NCBI GenBank assembly: GCA_036570465.1
Contig: DATCYD010000327.1
Location: 1 to 15,324 of the forward strand
Direction: 5' to 3'
Length of the DNA: 15,324 bases
DNA from: Anseongella sp036570465
GTDB taxonomy: Bacteria > Bacteroidota > Bacteroidia > Sphingobacteriales > Sphingobacteriaceae
Position 1 is the stretch's first letter. Every line of letters begins with the position of its first letter. Both the position numbers and the translations under genes were made by a program. Of the stretch, positions 5,964-14,463 are shown in pieces. The notes beneath the pieces were generated by a model. It was not told the DNA's origin. It searched no databases and worked only from the letters and a program-made list of their open reading frames with translations.

Positions 5964-8900
5964 ATGATGAACAAGACTATACATATCTTAACTTTTTTCC
6001 TGTTACTATGTCTCTCTTCATTTGCCCAACAACAAGCAACGGAGGTAACGATTTCCGGTACGGTTGTAGATGGCAGTAATGAACCGATACCCGGTGCGAG
6101 CATTTATGTTCAAGGCAAAGTCGGTGCAGGTACTTCTTCCGACGTGGAAGGAAAATTCAGCATCCAGGTCGTTTATGGCGATAAGCTCATTTTCAGCTTC
6201 GTCGGCTTTGACAATGCGGAATACGTGGCAATTGAAGATAAGGCCGGCCTTATCATTACCCTTGCTAGCCAGGAACTCGATGAGGTCATTGTCGTGGGTT
6301 TGGGGAAACAGCGGAAAATCAGCTCTGTTGGCGCCGTTACCAGTATTGACCCCAAAGATTTACAGTCTCCTGCGCCATCCATATCCAATCTTCTGGGCGG
6401 ACGTGCGGCAGGTATTATTTCCATGCAAGGAAGCGGTGAACCGGGACAGAACATTGCCGACTTCTGGGTGCGTGGTATTGGCACATTTGGCGCCAACAGC
6501 AGCGCTCTGGTACTGATCGATGGCCTTGAAGGCGATCTGAATACGATTGATCCCGCAGATATCGAAAGTTTCTCTATTCTGAAAGATGCATCAGCTACCG
6601 CTGTTTATGGGGTTCGGGGCGCTAATGGCGTCGTATTGGTGACTACAAAAAAAGGGCTTGTGGACAAAATCCAAATCACCGCCCGCGCCAACACGACTTT
6701 ATCCCGCCTCAATCGTTTGCCTCAGTATCTGCGCGCCTACGATTATGCAACACTGGCCAATGAAGCCAGTATCATCCGGGGTGAAACACCGTTATACGAC
6801 GAAACCGAAATGGGGATTATCCGGGATGGGCTGGATCCGGACATGTACCCGGATGTAAGCTGGCAGGACGAGATCCTGAACAAAAGCTTCTGGCGTCAAA
6901 GTTACTATGTCAGTGGCCGAGGCGGAAGTGAAGTAGCCCGCTATTTCCTGAGTTTGGGCGGTAAAAGCGAAACTGCGGCCTATAAAGTAGATAAAAACAG
7001 CGTTTACAGTTCGAATGTGGGCTTCAACACGTATAATTATCGGATCAACCTGGATATTAACCTGACTCCTACCACAACCGTTTATCTGGGATCGGACGGT
7101 TATTTATCCAAACTGGATCAGCCCGGCCTGGCCAATACCGACTACATTTGGGGGGCCCAGTCACGGCTCACCCCGCTTGCGATCCCGACTCAATATTCCA
7201 ATGGCCTGCTACCGGGCCGCGGAGCCGGAGAACAATCGTCTCCTTACGTCATGATCAACCGCACGGGCCAGGCATCTGACCAGGTGTTCAAGGGCAAATC
7301 AACGCTGGCCCTTAACCAGGATCTTTCCGGCTTGCTGGACGGACTCAAGATCCGTGTGCAGGGTGCTTATGACATTCATAGCTATTTTTGGGAACGAAGA
7401 CGCATACAGCCCGCTCTTTATACCGCCCTGGGCAGGGATTACAACGGATCACTCATCATGCAGGAAACGGTACAGGAACAATCGGCCTCTTACAGCAGAT
7501 CCACCCGGCAATACCGTAAATATCACCTGGAGTCGGTTCTCAACTACGATCAGCAATTCGGTGAAGATCACCGTGTATCCGGACTGATCTACTACTATCT
7601 TAGTGACGCTAAGGACACCGAAGACGCCACCAGTAACTTAGAGGCTATTCCGCTGCGTTACCAGGGGGTGTCCAGCCGGCTGACCTATGGTTTCAGGGAT
7701 ACCTACCTGCTGGATGTCAATTTCGGCTATACCGGATCTGAAAACTTTCAGCCGGGCAGGCAATATGGTTTTTTCCCATCGATTGCTGTGGGCTGGGTGC
7801 CTACCAGTTACGACTTTATGAAAGAGGCGGTACCCTGGCTCAATTACTTTAAGATCCGGGCTTCATACGGTACGGTTGGGAATGACCGTATCACCAGCAT
7901 CCGCTTTCCTTACCTTACTAAGGTCAATATGGGCTCAGGAGATGTATGGGGTGTGAATGGGATCGAGACCATTGGCGAAACCCGGATCGGGGCGGATAAC
8001 CTTGCCTGGGAACGGGCTATCAAGTCCAACCTCGGAATTGAAGGGAAATTATTTGACTATAAGCTGGATTTTGTCATCGACTTTTTTCAGGATCAGCGTA
8101 ACGGCATTTTCCAGCAACGGGTACAGGTGCCGGAATACGTAGGTGTCGTCTCCAATCCATTTGCCAATGTGGGCCGGATGAAAAGTACCGGGGCCGATGG
8201 TAATATCAGCTATACCACCGAATTGACTCCTGACCTCGGCATCACGGTACGGGGTAATTTTACCTATTCCAGGAATAAGGTGCAGAACTGGGAACAGGCT
8301 TACCTGGAATACCCTTACCTGGAATACAATGGGTTTCCTTACGGGTCTATCCGGGGTTACCAGGCCATCGGCTTGTTTAAAGATGAGGAAGACATCCAGT
8401 ACAGCCCTCAGCAAACCTTTGGAGAGGTGATGCCGGGCGACATCAAGTACAAGGATGTCAATGGGGACGGTTTGATCGATGCGTTGGATAAAGTACCGCT
8501 GACGCACAGCACCTATCCCCTGTTGATGTACGGCCTGGGTGCGGAAGTCAGCTACAAAAACCTGACCCTGGGCATATTGTTCAAGGGGACCGGAAGAACG
8601 TCCTTTTTCTATGTGGGACAAGGGGGTAACGGCATGGGCTATATGCCATTCTACGAGGGCACCTCGGGCAACGTGCTTACCCTGGCTGCTGACCCGGCCA
8701 ACCGGTGGATCCCGATGGATTATGCCCTTGAACACGGTATTGACCCTGAACTGGCGGAAAATCCCAATGCGCGTTTCCCACGTCTGCAATACGGTAACAA
8801 CTCTAATAACAGCCAGCTGTCAACATTCTGGCAGGGAGATTCTCGCTACCTGCGTTTACAGGAAGTTACATTGAGTTACCGGGTTAATCCGGGCTTATTG

Positions 8901-9059
8901 CAGCGGATTGGCATTGCCTCCATGGACCTTCAGCTGATAGGCAATAACCTCTACGTTTGGGATAAGGTGAAAATCTTTGACCCGGAACAAGCGCGCTGGA
9001 ACGGGCGTAAGTATCCGATACCGACAACGTATTCGGTACAAGTATATCTCAACCTTTAA
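5964..9059 (+). CDS. SusC/RagA-type TonB-dependent outer-membrane transporter
   Basis: A 1031-residue transporter of normal family length. It has a signal peptide (about 1-21, cleavage after SSFA) and a carboxypeptidase-D regulatory-like Ig domain (about 28-101, ISGTVVDGSNEPIPGASIYV). A TonB box-like DEVIVVG follows at 106-112. The plug domain covers about 120-235 (LLGGRAAGI, VLIDGLEGDLNTIDPADIES, ILKDASATAVYGVRGANGV). The rest is the 22-strand beta-barrel, including the EF-hand-like DVNGDGLID typical of SusC proteins. It should import oligosaccharides or similar oligomers across the outer membrane with TonB energy, with SusD as lid. It has no N-terminal STN signalling domain, so control through an anti-sigma factor is unlikely. 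It ends in Leu rather than the usual Phe. Two ATGs (5964, 5967) are possible starts. SusD follows after 15 bases. Confidence 0.97.
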   Translation: MMNKTIHILTFFLLLCLSSFAQQQATEVTISGTVVDGSNEPIPGASIYVQGKVGAGTSSDVEGKFSIQVVYGDKLIFSFVGFDNAEYVAIEDKAGLIITLASQELDEVIVVGLGKQRKISSVGAVTSIDPKDLQSPAPSISNLLGGRAAGIISMQGSGEPGQNIADFWVRGIGTFGANSSALVLIDGLEGDLNTIDPADIESFSILKDASATAVYGVRGANGVVLVTTKKGLVDKIQITARANTTLSRLNRLPQYLRAYDYATLANEASIIRGETPLYDETEMGIIRDGLDPDMYPDVSWQDEILNKSFWRQSYYVSGRGGSEVARYFLSLGGKSETAAYKVDKNSVYSSNVGFNTYNYRINLDINLTPTTTVYLGSDGYLSKLDQPGLANTDYIWGAQSRLTPLAIPTQYSNGLLPGRGAGEQSSPYVMINRTGQASDQVFKGKSTLALNQDLSGLLDGLKIRVQGAYDIHSYFWERRRIQPALYTALGRDYNGSLIMQETVQEQSASYSRSTRQYRKYHLESVLNYDQQFGEDHRVSGLIYYYLSDAKDTEDATSNLEAIPLRYQGVSSRLTYGFRDTYLLDVNFGYTGSENFQPGRQYGFFPSIAVGWVPTSYDFMKEAVPWLNYFKIRASYGTVGNDRITSIRFPYLTKVNMGSGDVWGVNGIETIGETRIGADNLAWERAIKSNLGIEGKLFDYKLDFVIDFFQDQRNGIFQQRVQVPEYVGVVSNPFANVGRMKSTGADGNISYTTELTPDLGITVRGNFTYSRNKVQNWEQAYLEYPYLEYNGFPYGSIRGYQAIGLFKDEEDIQYSPQQTFGEVMPGDIKYKDVNGDGLIDALDKVPLTHSTYPLLMYGLGAEVSYKNLTLGILFKGTGRTSFFYVGQGGNGMGYMPFYEGTSGNVLTLAADPANRWIPMDYALEHGIDPELAENPNARFPRLQYGNNSNNSQLSTFWQGDSRYLRLQEVTLSYRVNPGLLQRIGIASMDLQLIGNNLYVWDKVKIFDPEQARWNGRKYPIPTTYSVQVYLNL

Positions 9060-9074
9060 GCAATTACCAAAGAC

Positions 9075-11105
9075 ATGAAACGGTCAATTATAAAACGCAT
9101 ACTAAAAATAGTCCTTGTCGTTCAAATAATAGTCGTAGCGACTTCCTGCAAGGATTACCTGAATATCGATGATTACTTTGACGATGAATTTAACATCGAT
9201 TCGGTGTTTACCAACGCCCGCTACATGGAGGCCTATATGTGGGGTGCAGCCGCCATGTTTCCCGACGAATCAAATACCATTCGTTATGGCTATACCCCGG
9301 GACCTATGGCTACCGATGAGGGCTTTAACGGGCTTACCGGAGGCGGATCGGCCAACGTTTACTACGGAATGGATTTCGCTACCGGGAATATCAGCCCGGA
9401 TTTTTTCGGTGGCGGGTCCTCCTCCCAATATAATCTCAACCAATGGGGCAGGTATTACAAGATCATCCGGAAATGCAATTCCATCTTGCAAAACCTTGAT
9501 CGTCCCGACGACCTGACGAATAATGACCGCCTGCGGATCGAAGGTTATACCCGTTTCCTCCGCGCCTATGCGTACTATAATATTCTCATGGATTTCGGTC
9601 CGCCGATCCTGCTGGGCGATGAGGTTATCAATACCAACGAACCCATCGAGTACTATGACCGGCCCAGATCTACTTATGACGAAGCCATGGAATACACCTG
9701 CGGGGAGTTGGAGAAAGCTGCCCGGTTACTTCCAAATGAAGTATCCATCCTGGACTTTGGACGCCCGACACGGGGGGCAGCACTTGCGCTGGTGGCCCGG
9801 CTGCGTTTGATCCATGCCAGCCCGCTCTTTAATGGCGGACCTATAGCCAGTTCTTACTTTGGCAACTGGACACGCTCAACCGATGGTGTACACTATGTGT
9901 CTCAGCAATACGACGAACGTCGCTGGGCGGTGGCCGCTGCTGCAGCCAAACGTGTAATGGACCTCGGAATATACCGGCTTTATACCGTACCCGCCGACGA
10001 GAAGACGCCTGCTTTACCGGAAGGGGTCACGTCGGACCCTGATTTTTACAATACCTTTCCGAATGGTGCTGCGGGGATTGACCCGTTTAAATCATACTCG
10101 GATATCTTTACTGGTGAAGCGGTGGCTGCGATTAACCCCGAGCTTATCTGGGGCAGAAACACGGATTATATCAATGAATACATCAGCAAAGGTTCATTCC
10201 CGCCTTCCCTTGGTGGCTGGGGACGCTTTTGTGTGACCCAGAAAGTGGTAGATGCATACCTGATGGACGATGGCCGTACCATCGAGGAGGCTAGAGCTGA
10301 CGGATATTATTCGGAAACCGGCTTTACTACGGAACCGCGTTTCTTCTCCGGATATCCGCTTAATTCAGGGGTATATAACATGTATGCTAACCGGGAAATG
10401 AGATTTTATGCATCCGTTGGGTTCAATGAGGCAGTTTGGCAGGCTTTGTCCAGCACAGAGACGAACAACTACACCGCTAAATACTATTACCAGGACGCCG
10501 ATGGGCGTGGTGGGGTAAGCGCCTCCTCTCCCAATTATCCGATTACCGGGTATGTTATAAAAAAATTCAATCATCCCATGGATGCCTGGCTGGGTACGGG
10601 TGCGCGACATATCCGCAAATCGTATCCCATTATCCGGTATGCGGAAATTCTGCTGTCTTATGCAGAGGCTCTTAATAACCTGGAAAGTAGCCATACGGTA
10701 GAATTAGACGGAGAACAATATGCAGTGTCCCGCGACGCGGAGGAAATTAAAAGGGCCTTCAACATGGTCCGTTACCGGGCCGGGCTGCCGGGGTTGACTA
10801 ATGGCCAGGTTGGCAGTGTGGATGAAGTCCAAAAACAGATTGAGCGCGAACGCATGGTCGAGTTTTTGTGGGAAAACAGACGCTTTTACGATGTGCGTCG
10901 TTGGGGCATCTATGAAGAAACTGAGCGGGAGCCTATACGTGGTATGAACCCGGATGGAGCCACCAGGGAAACCTATTATCAACGGGTCATTCCTGGTACT
11001 TCATCTTTCCTCACACGGGAAGTAAACAAAAAGCTGGTATGGGTGCCTATTCCGCGCGCCGAAATGAGAAGATTACCTTCACTTGACCAGAATCCAGGCT
11101 ATTAG
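9075..11105 (+). CDS. SusD/RagB-family substrate-binding lipoprotein
   Basis: A 676-residue surface lipoprotein, somewhat longer than many SusD proteins. The lipobox is ATSC with Cys25, followed by KDYLNIDDYFDDE. The acidic residues and Lys after the cysteine resemble surface-export signals described for Bacteroidota. The helical TPR-like SusD fold is indicated by NQWGRYYKIIRKCNSIL (about 120-136), RIEGYTRFLRAYAYYNILMDFGPPILL and RPTRGAALALVARLRLIHASPLFNGG. The conserved C-terminal segment is IRYAEILLSYAEALNN followed by VEFLWENRRFYDVRRWGIYE. It binds the ligand and closes over the SusC barrel. The partner is the gene directly upstream (15 bases away), with the DUF1735/DUF4361 lipoprotein 22 bases downstream. 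Substrate specificity cannot be read from the sequence. Confidence 0.96.
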   Translation: MKRSIIKRILKIVLVVQIIVVATSCKDYLNIDDYFDDEFNIDSVFTNARYMEAYMWGAAAMFPDESNTIRYGYTPGPMATDEGFNGLTGGGSANVYYGMDFATGNISPDFFGGGSSSQYNLNQWGRYYKIIRKCNSILQNLDRPDDLTNNDRLRIEGYTRFLRAYAYYNILMDFGPPILLGDEVINTNEPIEYYDRPRSTYDEAMEYTCGELEKAARLLPNEVSILDFGRPTRGAALALVARLRLIHASPLFNGGPIASSYFGNWTRSTDGVHYVSQQYDERRWAVAAAAAKRVMDLGIYRLYTVPADEKTPALPEGVTSDPDFYNTFPNGAAGIDPFKSYSDIFTGEAVAAINPELIWGRNTDYINEYISKGSFPPSLGGWGRFCVTQKVVDAYLMDDGRTIEEARADGYYSETGFTTEPRFFSGYPLNSGVYNMYANREMRFYASVGFNEAVWQALSSTETNNYTAKYYYQDADGRGGVSASSPNYPITGYVIKKFNHPMDAWLGTGARHIRKSYPIIRYAEILLSYAEALNNLESSHTVELDGEQYAVSRDAEEIKRAFNMVRYRAGLPGLTNGQVGSVDEVQKQIERERMVEFLWENRRFYDVRRWGIYEETEREPIRGMNPDGATRETYYQRVIPGTSSFLTREVNKKLVWVPIPRAEMRRLPSLDQNPGY

Positions 11106-11127
11106 GCTAACCGATAAACAATAACAA

Positions 11128-12033
11128 ATGAAACACATTTATATCCCAGTTGCCATCCTTTTCCTTACTACGATATTCATCTCGTGTGAAGATCAAAAGT
11201 TGTTCGAAAAGGAAATGTACAAAAATGTGGTTGCCCTCATCAGCAGTGAATACTACAACTCCTTCGAAGAGGAGGTTCCGCTTACCGGAGAGGAATTTAC
11301 CGGTTATATCGCTGTTTCCGCAGGGGGAACTCATGCGACAGACCAGGATATTATCATTGAATTAATGGAAGATCGCAAACAATTCGACCTATATAACTGG
11401 TCTCTGTTTGATGCGGATTCCAGCCTGTATGCACAGCTGTTGCCCGGGGAGCACTATGAGATACCCGACTATACAGTCACCATTCCCGCAGGGGAACGTA
11501 CGGGAAAAACAATGGTCAGGATCAACCCGGAAGGATTGTCCCCTGACTCCACTTACTTCATCGCATTAAAGATGAAAAGCAACCCGGACTATGAGATCAA
11601 TCCCGATAAAAACACCATTCTTTATCAGGTACTCCTCAAAAATGATTACGCCTCGCAAGCAGAAGACGACCTGTATTCCATGCGCGGATTACTCGATAGC
11701 GCGGTTACTGCAGGTAATAAAAGAATGTTTCCTTTGAGCCACAACAAAGTTCGGGTCATTGCCGGTAACGAATCGTACGAACCTGATGTAGAAAAGATCA
11801 ATGAAACAGCCATCGTGCTGGAGGTTACCAGTGACAATCAAGTGCTGATTTCACCATATAAGGATATTCAGGTGACCCAAGTAGATAATGATCCGGATTA
11901 TCCGAATACCTTTACGATCGAAGAGTCCTTTGGCCGGACCTACAACGTATTTCTGCTATCTTACAAATACTCCATTGGTGACGATGAAGAAATGCATCAT
12001 ATGCAGGAAGAGCTCCGTATAGAAGTCAGGTAA
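11128..12033 (+). CDS. DUF1735/DUF4361 (BT_3044-like) surface lipoprotein
   Basis: A 301-residue predicted lipoprotein with hydrophobic signal and lipobox FISC (Cys20) followed by Glu-Asp. Residues about 45-175 resemble the DUF1735 (BT_3987-like N-terminal) beta-sandwich (LLPGEHYEIPDYTVTIPAGE, LSPDSTYFIALKMKS). Residues about 180-301 resemble DUF4361, the BT_3044-like C-terminal domain (VLISPYKDIQVTQVDNDPDYPN, FGRTYNVFLLSYKY). Such proteins sit next to SusC/SusD in many uptake operons and are presumed glycan-binding accessories in the SusE/SusF position; no enzyme motif is seen. It is the last gene of the operon. Its stop codon overlaps the stop region of the convergent membrane-protein gene by 8 bases, and no intrinsic terminator lies between them. 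The domain assignment is by memory of sequence patterns and is less sure than for SusC and SusD. Confidence 0.75.
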   Translation: MKHIYIPVAILFLTTIFISCEDQKLFEKEMYKNVVALISSEYYNSFEEEVPLTGEEFTGYIAVSAGGTHATDQDIIIELMEDRKQFDLYNWSLFDADSSLYAQLLPGEHYEIPDYTVTIPAGERTGKTMVRINPEGLSPDSTYFIALKMKSNPDYEINPDKNTILYQVLLKNDYASQAEDDLYSMRGLLDSAVTAGNKRMFPLSHNKVRVIAGNESYEPDVEKINETAIVLEVTSDNQVLISPYKDIQVTQVDNDPDYPNTFTIEESFGRTYNVFLLSYKYSIGDDEEMHHMQEELRIEVR

Positions 12034-12520
12034 TTAGCGGGATAACAGCCCATAGCAAACAAACCAGCGCAGCGGCATTTGACACGGTACGGATCGTGTG
12101 GTAACGATTCCAGGGGGTCTCAAAAGCCGTTCTGTGTTCCCGTAACCGGTCATTCTGAACAGCGTTTATATCCAACTTGTCAAGCGTGTTGTTCAAAGGG
12201 ACGTTTGCGACCACGGTGACCATGAAAACACCAATGCAATAAAGGAGCGTTGCTCCCAGAAGGAGGTAAAACCCATTGTCGGCACCGCGGGTATGGTACC
12301 ATAGCCAGGCACTTGCCGGAAGGGCAAAGAGTGAACCAAGAAAACTGGCAAAGAATAAAGGATTCAGAATGGCACGATTGATCGATTGCATCGAATGCAA
12401 GTATTCCCGGTCTGCCAGACGGCCAAGCCCCGGAATCACCGAAATGGAATACGAATAGAATAAACCGGCTGCCAATGCTACCAGTACAGAGGTGATTAAT
12501 AATAGTATTTGCAAAACCAT
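12026..12520 (-). CDS. DUF1772 integral membrane protein
   Basis: A 164-residue inner-membrane protein with four predicted membrane segments (about 3-24, 53-75, 84-106, 145-163). The DUF1772 (anthrone oxygenase-like) signature is present: GLFYSYSISVIPGLGRLADREYLHSMQSINRAILNPLFF near the N-terminus, then NVPLNN after the third helix and W137/R139 before the fourth. The family's function is mostly unknown; the fungal anthrone oxygenase link is distant and should not be taken as function. Unusually for this window, the start at 12520 has a strong Shine-Dalgarno sequence (AAAGGAGGTAAGG at about 12527-12539 on the minus strand). The gene is convergent with the Sus-like operon and overlaps it by 8 bases at the 3' end. 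Confidence 0.85.
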   Translation of the reverse strand: MVLQILLLITSVLVALAAGLFYSYSISVIPGLGRLADREYLHSMQSINRAILNPLFFASFLGSLFALPASAWLWYHTRGADNGFYLLLGATLLYCIGVFMVTVVANVPLNNTLDKLDINAVQNDRLREHRTAFETPWNRYHTIRTVSNAAALVCLLWAVIPLIT

Positions 12521-12556
12521 AATCGTATTCCTTACCTCCTTTTATCCAGTGTATTA

Positions 12557-12586
12557 CAAATATCGGTTTTTTTGGGAGGATTGAAA
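12557..12586 (-). promoter_or_regulatory. Candidate promoter of the DUF1772 gene
   Basis: On the minus strand, TTTC (12583-12586) and GATATTTG (12557-12564) are 18 bases apart. Each box has one mismatch to the TTTG / TAnnTTTG consensus. The predicted leader is about 30 bases and carries the strong Shine-Dalgarno sequence. Confidence 0.4.
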
Positions 12587-12692
12587 CACGCTTGAGATAC
12601 AATATTGTTTTGTATATTTATTGCATTTAAAATTGGCGCCGTTTCATACGTGAACCAGAATTTTTACGTTCTCTTTAATAAACCAAAAGTAG

Positions 12693-13367
12693 ATGAAGAC
12701 ATTACTTGATATATTTTTATTGCTGCCATTGTTTGCGTTTCCCCAGTTCAATTACAAAAAAATGACGATATCATTGGGAGGCGGAGCTACCATTCCGCAT
12801 AGCGATGTTACTGATTTTTCTTTTGAGCCTGTGGTGAACGGAGCCTTCCATTATAATATTACGCCCTATGCCGCCATAGGCCTGGATGCGGAAGTTGGCA
12901 AACTGAGCGGAAATTATCACAACACCAGAGAGTTCGAAAGTAATTTTACCGCCTTCGCGGTGGATGCCCGCCTGCAGGTACGTCAATTTACCGGGAAAAA
13001 TGTAAGCGGGTTTGCCGGCGCCCTCAGCCGGCTGTACGCGGGTGCAGGATTGGGAATGATCAATAGCAATGCGACTTCAGCGCCGGTTGGCGACCTGGAG
13101 GAAGATAATCCCGAGGTATTCAACTACAAGGGGACTGATATCATTGTTCCGGTTTTTGCGGGGATCAACATTCCTGTGATGAAAGAACTGGACACGGAAA
13201 TACTTTCCCTCTTTGTTAACTACCGACTGAATATTTCCTTTTCAGATGATCTGGATGCCTGGGCAAGTCCGGGCAGCACGGCTAATGATCATTTCAGTAC
13301 CATATCCCTCGGGCTTCGACTCAATCTGGGGCCGAAAGGGCCTTACTTCTTTGGAATGGCCCGGTAG
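12693..13367 (+). CDS. Outer-membrane beta-barrel protein (porin-like family)
   Basis: A 224-residue protein with a short signal peptide (hydrophobic 4-16, likely cleavage around FAFPQ at 14-18). The mature part alternates polar and hydrophobic residues in short strands separated by turns. The N-terminal strand is MTISLGGGATIPHSD, with AAIGLDAEVGKLSG and LYAGAGLGMIN further on. The final strand is STISLGLRLNLGP. This pattern fits the small OMP_b-brl type barrels of about eight strands found throughout Bacteroidota. It probably sits in the outer membrane; substrate or partner is unknown. It reads away from the DUF1772 gene, with a 172-base divergent region between them. I see no clear promoter of its own: a TTTG at 12609 and TAAAATTG at 12628 are too close together. 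Confidence 0.78.
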   Translation: MKTLLDIFLLLPLFAFPQFNYKKMTISLGGGATIPHSDVTDFSFEPVVNGAFHYNITPYAAIGLDAEVGKLSGNYHNTREFESNFTAFAVDARLQVRQFTGKNVSGFAGALSRLYAGAGLGMINSNATSAPVGDLEEDNPEVFNYKGTDIIVPVFAGINIPVMKELDTEILSLFVNYRLNISFSDDLDAWASPGSTANDHFSTISLGLRLNLGPKGPYFFGMAR

Positions 13368-13387
13368 TAAACAGCCGTGATTGGCAA

Positions 13388-13395
13388 TATTTTTG
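13388..13395 (+). promoter_or_regulatory. -7 promoter box upstream of the pterin dehydratase
   Basis: TATTTTTG is an exact TAnnTTTG match placed 16 bases before the start codon of the dehydratase gene. No TTTG is found at the expected distance upstream, so this is a half-supported promoter with a very short leader. Confidence 0.35.
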
Positions 13396-13411
13396 AACGA
13401 ACCAGGGTGTT

Positions 13412-13645
13412 ATGTGGAAAGAATCAGAGAATAAGCTTTACAGGCATTTTGAATTCAAGGATTTCAATGAAGCCTGGGGATTTATGAACCGGGTGGCCCT
13501 GGTGGCCGAAAAGATGAATCATCACCCTGAATGGAAAAACGTGTACAAAAATGTCGATATCTGGCTTTCAAGTCACGATGCGGGAGATGTTGTGACAGCC
13601 AAAGACCGGGAGCTGGCCGCAAGGATTGACGAATTGCAACAATAA
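13412..13645 (+). CDS. phhB: 4a-hydroxytetrahydrobiopterin (pterin-4a-carbinolamine) dehydratase
   Basis: A 77-residue cytoplasmic enzyme, slightly shorter at the N-terminus than the usual 90-100 residues. The family signature is complete: EKMNHHPEW at 33-41 with catalytic His37, His38 and Pro39, then Trp51, His55 in WLSSHDAG, and D65 in the TAKD segment. It dehydrates 4a-hydroxytetrahydropterin, recycling the pterin cofactor of aromatic amino acid hydroxylases. In bacteria without such a hydroxylase it may have another pterin-related role. No hydroxylase gene is seen in this window. It lies 44 bases after the beta-barrel gene and 79 bases before the rhomboid gene, and appears to have its own -7 box. 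The gene symbol is by family only. Confidence 0.93.
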   Translation: MWKESENKLYRHFEFKDFNEAWGFMNRVALVAEKMNHHPEWKNVYKNVDIWLSSHDAGDVVTAKDRELAARIDELQQ

Positions 13646-13724
13646 CGCGATTTGTTGAGGCGTGTTTCTATGAAAAATTGCATCTTCGCTATCCGGCTTG
13701 CCGGGTAAACGAAATTTGAGAACC

Positions 13725-14354
13725 ATGCAGGAAATACTCCGGACGGCTCCCGTTGCCTCCGTCATCTTTATATTCACACTGATCACCAGTTTTTACGGAC
13801 TGTTTGTTAATCAGAACCTGAACCATCAGCTGATGCTGCATCCGCACAGCTTTGTCCGGAAAAAGCGGCTTTATACCATCATTACCAGCGGCATGATTCA
13901 CGCAGATTTCGGACATCTGCTTTTTAACATGATCACCTACTTTTTCTTTGCCTTCCCGCTGGAACGGATCCTTCATCAGACAGGTGGAAACGGGCACCTG
14001 CAATTTGCATTAATTTATGTAGGCGCGTTAATCCTGAGTGACATCCCTACCATCATGAAGCATCGGAATAACCCTGGATATGCCAGCCTTGGAGCTTCGG
14101 GGGCTATCTCAGCAGTGCTGTTCAGTTTTATCCTGTTCATGCCCACTACAAAACTGTATCTATTCTTCGCCATTGGCATCCCCGCCTTTATTTTCGGGCC
14201 ATTATACCTCATTTATTGCGTGTACGCCTCCCGATATCAGCAGGATGGCGTGAATCATGACGCCCACTTCTACGGTGCGCTGACAGGGATTCTGTTCACG
14301 ATCCTGATGAAACCAGGCGTTATCCCTCACTTTATAGACCAACTATTTTCCTGA
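13725..14354 (+). CDS. Rhomboid-family intramembrane serine protease
   Basis: A 209-residue inner-membrane protease with six predicted membrane helices. The catalytic dyad is Ser125 in GASG (123-126) at the start of helix 4 and His181 in HDAHFYGALTG in helix 6. The conserved H59/H64/N68 pattern of helix 2 (GMIHADFGHLLFNM) is also present. The L1 loop region lies between helices 1 and 2. It cleaves transmembrane substrates within the membrane; the substrate is unknown. I chose the ATG at 13725. The frame is open further to a TTG at 13698 that would add nine basic residues, which is less likely. No terminator follows directly; a hairpin with a T run lies 165 bases downstream, after an independent promoter. 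Confidence 0.92.
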   Translation: MQEILRTAPVASVIFIFTLITSFYGLFVNQNLNHQLMLHPHSFVRKKRLYTIITSGMIHADFGHLLFNMITYFFFAFPLERILHQTGGNGHLQFALIYVGALILSDIPTIMKHRNNPGYASLGASGAISAVLFSFILFMPTTKLYLFFAIGIPAFIFGPLYLIYCVYASRYQQDGVNHDAHFYGALTGILFTILMKPGVIPHFIDQLFS

Positions 14355-14427
14355 ATTGCCGGACTTAACAAATTAATAACACAATTATTTTTGAAAATAT
14401 TTGGTGGATTGAAAAAAAACACCGTCC

Positions 14428-14458
14428 TTTGCTTAGTGTAAAAAACACACTAAGTTTG
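14428..14458 (+). promoter_or_regulatory. Perfect Bacteroidota promoter in a gene-free interval
   Basis: TTTG at 14428-14431 and TAAGTTTG at 14451-14458 are separated by exactly 19 bases, matching TTTG-N19-TAnnTTTG with no mismatch. It points into the 125-base interval before the last gene, which reads the other way, so no protein-coding gene lies downstream on this strand. The expected start is about 14463-14466. Confidence 0.7.
14432..14454. promoter_or_regulatory. Inverted repeat filling the promoter spacer, operator-like
   Basis: CTTAGTGT (14432-14439) and ACACTAAG (14447-14454) are perfect 8-bp inverted repeats around a 7-base A-rich centre. The left arm begins directly after the -33 box and the right arm covers the first half of the -7 box. 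A protein bound here would block the promoter. The proposal of an operator rests on position and symmetry only. Confidence 0.45.
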
Positions 14459-14463
14459 AAAAT

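Noticed and set aside
8049..8789. A 246-codon open frame on the minus strand inside the SusC gene
   Set aside because: It lies wholly antisense to an unmistakable SusC coding region and shows no recognisable domain; it is a shadow frame of the GC-biased third codon positions.
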